NCBI GenBank assembly: GCA_002732675.1 | Contig: NVRR01000043.1 | Location: 1-15,298, forward strand | Direction of reading: 5' to 3' | DNA from: Sneathiella sp. | Lineage (GTDB): Bacteria > Pseudomonadota > Alphaproteobacteria > Sneathiellales > Sneathiellaceae | Length of the DNA: 15,298 nt | Shown here: positions 13,837-15,298 of the stretch, in pieces | Numbering within the stretch: position 1 is the first letter of the stretch | How the letters are laid out: every line of letters begins with the position of its first letter | Translations under genes and position numbers: made by a program | Notes under the pieces: model-generated | Database searches by the model: none | Seen by the model: the letters and a program-made list of their open reading frames with translations, nothing else | What the model was told of the DNA's origin: nothing

Positions 13837-14394
13837 TCAGCAATGCCGGGCGTGATATCCCGTTGGGCCAAGGGCTGTTTGCAGTCGCGAAAATGTCAGG
13901 TTATCCCATGCCTCAGAACCATAGGAGCTTACCAGATCACGGGCGGATGACGGTCGTTGTGGCCGCCCTTGCGCAAGTAAACCCAGAGCCCGCATAAAAT
14001 CCTCGTCGCCGATAACAAACTGCGTCTTGTACGGAAGAAGATAAGCGTCAGGGTGACCTTCGAATTCGCCACGGGCTTCTTCATAGTTACGACACCAGAT
14101 ATTCAGAAGCCCCCCGCATTTACGGTCATACCAAAGCGTTCCCATATCTTCACCGATTTCGGCCTCTCCGGAGAGGACATGCGCGGCATGTCGCCAGTCC
14201 CGGAATCCGGCCTTCTGCGCGATGAACTGCAGCCCATCCTTATGCTGGTAAGGGGGTTCGGATTTGAGGCTTAGACGCAACATTGCCTGAGCATCGGGAT
14301 CGCCGCCATTGGCGGATTTTACAAGGATTTTGCTACGAATTTTAAGCTCACCAAGAGATTTTTGCGAACAATAGCCCGCTGACGAAGATGACAT
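13837..14394 (-). CDS. Hypothetical protein, 185 residues
   Basis: I cannot name this protein's family. The start is set at ATG 14394 because GGAGGT precedes it by 6 bases; the frame continues to a TTG at 14415 that has no such site. The N-terminal half is a helical segment (SLGELKIRSKILVKSANGGD) followed by a block with IAQKAGFRDWRHAAHVLSGE at about residues 58-77. That block resembles the short helical module that precedes other domains in several alphaproteobacterial unknowns. The second half contains GTLWYDRKCGGLLNIWCRNYEEAR at about 85-108 (described by its ends) and YLLPYKTQFVIGDEDFMRALGL at about 118-139, both rich in aromatics and likely a compact fold. There is no signal peptide or membrane segment. 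It is divergent from the MFS gene at 14649 and upstream of the Bcr/CflA operon on the same strand. Regulation of either neighbour is possible but nothing shows it. Confidence 0.7.
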   Translation of the reverse strand: MSSSSAGYCSQKSLGELKIRSKILVKSANGGDPDAQAMLRLSLKSEPPYQHKDGLQFIAQKAGFRDWRHAAHVLSGEAEIGEDMGTLWYDRKCGGLLNIWCRNYEEARGEFEGHPDAYLLPYKTQFVIGDEDFMRALGLLAQGRPQRPSSARDLVSSYGSEAWDNLTFSRLQTALGPTGYHARHC

Positions 14395-14400
14395 ATCAAT

Positions 14401-14406
14401 ACCTCC
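14401..14406 (-). promoter_or_regulatory. Strong ribosome binding site of the 185-residue protein
   Basis: GGAGGT on the minus strand, 6 bases before ATG 14394. It decides the start against the TTG at 14415. Confidence 0.7.
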
Positions 14407-14458
14407 AAAGGTCAATCAGGCGCCCCGCGATGCCAAACCAGAAAGGTCAAATATGTAT

Positions 14459-14475
14459 TTTCAATCTCATTGAAA
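14459..14475. repeat. Perfect 7-3-7 palindrome in the divergent gap, possible operator
   Basis: TTTCAAT-CTC-ATTGAAA lies 65 bases before the ATG of the 185-residue gene, in the 254-base gap shared with the divergent MFS gene. Its size and symmetry suit a dimeric helix-turn-helix regulator. A direct repeat AAAGGTCAA (14407-14415 and 14442-14450) lies between it and the gene. No obvious regulator gene is present in the window. Confidence 0.4.
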
Positions 14476-14648
14476 CAGGGTGATGTCATCTTTGGCGGGT
14501 GGGCGTCCCTGTCAGCCTAGACGGAATATACAAAGGCCGCGTTCAATGTCAAGCCGACTGCTTTTCTCTTCGTTTGTGGCAGATGCTGGTCTATGGTTTC
14601 CTATCAACGTCTTATCCTGTGCCCAATAAAAAGAATAATGAGGATCTC

Positions 14649-15298
14649 ATGACAGGGACAACACAAAAACAATCGCTGCAGGGCTTGGATGCCAGACTGG
14701 CCAAGATGCCTTTCTTTTATGGTTGGGTTGTTGTGGCGATTGTGTTTATCACCATGGGCATAGGGGTCAATGTCCGCACATCTTTTTCCCTGTTGTTTCC
14801 GGCCATATTGAATGAGTATGGGTGGGATCGGGCGACCACAGCGGCGACCTTTTCCATCGGCTTTGCTTTCGCCGGTTTCCTCGCGCCGCTGATCGGCAAG
14901 CTCCTGGAGACCGTGGCGCCGAAATATATGTTGTCTCTATCCGCCATTTCAGTGAGTGCGGGACTGGTGCTCTCCACCGTCTCGACGGAACCTTGGCATT
15001 TTTACCTAACCCTCGGTATCATGATGGTAGGAACGGGAATTGTCCTCACCTACGTCGGCCAGTCGATGTTTCTGCCCAACTGGTTTCAGCGTAAACGTGG
15101 TCTCGCCGTGGGGATCGCCTTTTCCGGTGTCGGCATCGGCTCCATCCTTTTGATGCCGTTGATACAGGAGACCATTGATGCTTCCGGTTGGCGCGACGCC
15201 TGCTGGTTGATGGCGGGATTATTACTCGTCGTTGTCGTGCCGCTCAATTTTTTCTTGCAGCGAAAACAACCCTCCGATATCGGCTTGCAGCCGGATGG
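14649..15298 (+). CDS. MFS transporter, OFA/monocarboxylate-porter-like, 3' end outside window
   Basis: From ATG 14649, with GAGG 5 bases upstream, an open frame of 216 codons runs off the right edge. It covers about six membrane helices, the first half of an MFS transporter. Landmarks are FFYGWVVVAIVFITMGIGVN (residues 22-41), the periplasmic-side YGWDRATTAATFSIGF typical of OFA and monocarboxylate-type porters, PLIGKLLETVAPKYML in the motif A position, and LPNWFQRKRGLAVGIAFSG, a signature loop before helix 5. SGWRDACWLMAG follows before helix 6, and the last visible residues enter the central loop (QRKQPSDIGLQPDG). Relatives carry small carboxylates such as oxalate/formate or pyruvate; the substrate is inferred only at that level. 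It is divergent from the 185-residue gene. Confidence 0.9.
   Translation, partial: MTGTTQKQSLQGLDARLAKMPFFYGWVVVAIVFITMGIGVNVRTSFSLLFPAILNEYGWDRATTAATFSIGFAFAGFLAPLIGKLLETVAPKYMLSLSAISVSAGLVLSTVSTEPWHFYLTLGIMMVGTGIVLTYVGQSMFLPNWFQRKRGLAVGIAFSGVGIGSILLMPLIQETIDASGWRDACWLMAGLLLVVVVPLNFFLQRKQPSDIGLQPD

Noticed and set aside
1..15298. Defence island, prophage, insertion sequence, CRISPR array or tRNA genes
   Set aside because: No transposase, integrase, nuclease/helicase set, regularly spaced repeats or tRNA-like sequence could be seen. The content is metabolic and transport genes.

Overview
This 15.3 kb window looks like chromosomal DNA of a free-living, probably marine, alphaproteobacterium. 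GC content is moderate, estimated by eye at slightly above 50 percent. The genes are tightly packed and include a DUF4389 membrane protein, a YcaD-type MFS transporter, paired acyl-CoA dehydrogenases and a CtrA-like box. The taxonomic assignment is an inference from remembered family resemblance; the sequence contains no rRNA or tRNA to anchor it.

Left part, plus strand (1-3288): the 3' end of a multi-domain rhodanese-like protein, followed by two adjacent acyl-CoA dehydrogenase genes. The pair looks like the two different subunits of a heteromeric enzyme, and only the first keeps a plausible catalytic glutamate. Next comes a minus-strand block (3291-4901) of a glutathione S-transferase, an overlapping DUF1643 gene and a thymidine kinase gene broken after about 54 codons. 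At the break it is joined, out of frame, to the 3' end of an unrelated cysteine-containing reading frame. A coiled-coil/disordered protein (4956-5660) with a possible CtrA site upstream and a small lipoprotein (6010-6375) follow.

Middle part (6454-8945): a fumarylacetoacetate-hydrolase-family enzyme is divergent from a metallo-beta-lactamase-fold hydrolase, and a second glutathione S-transferase lies downstream of the latter. Together with the acyl-CoA dehydrogenases these suggest catabolic or detoxifying housekeeping, but no complete named pathway can be assembled from the window.

Right part, mostly minus strand (8948-14394): a DUF4389 membrane protein, an ICMT/PEMT-like small membrane methyltransferase, a serine-glyoxylate-type class V aminotransferase, a YcaD-like MFS transporter, a Bcr/CflA MFS drug exporter, and an unrecognised 185-residue protein. 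A third MFS transporter starts on the plus strand at 14649 and runs off the window. The gaps around the last three genes hold two clear inverted repeats.

I found no rRNA, tRNA, CRISPR array, insertion sequence, phage or recognised defence island. The most unusual items are the chimeric thymidine kinase remnant, the cysteine-free rhodanese tail, the split-active-site dehydrogenase pair, and the structured leader before the Bcr/CflA gene. None of these amounts to a demonstrable new system.
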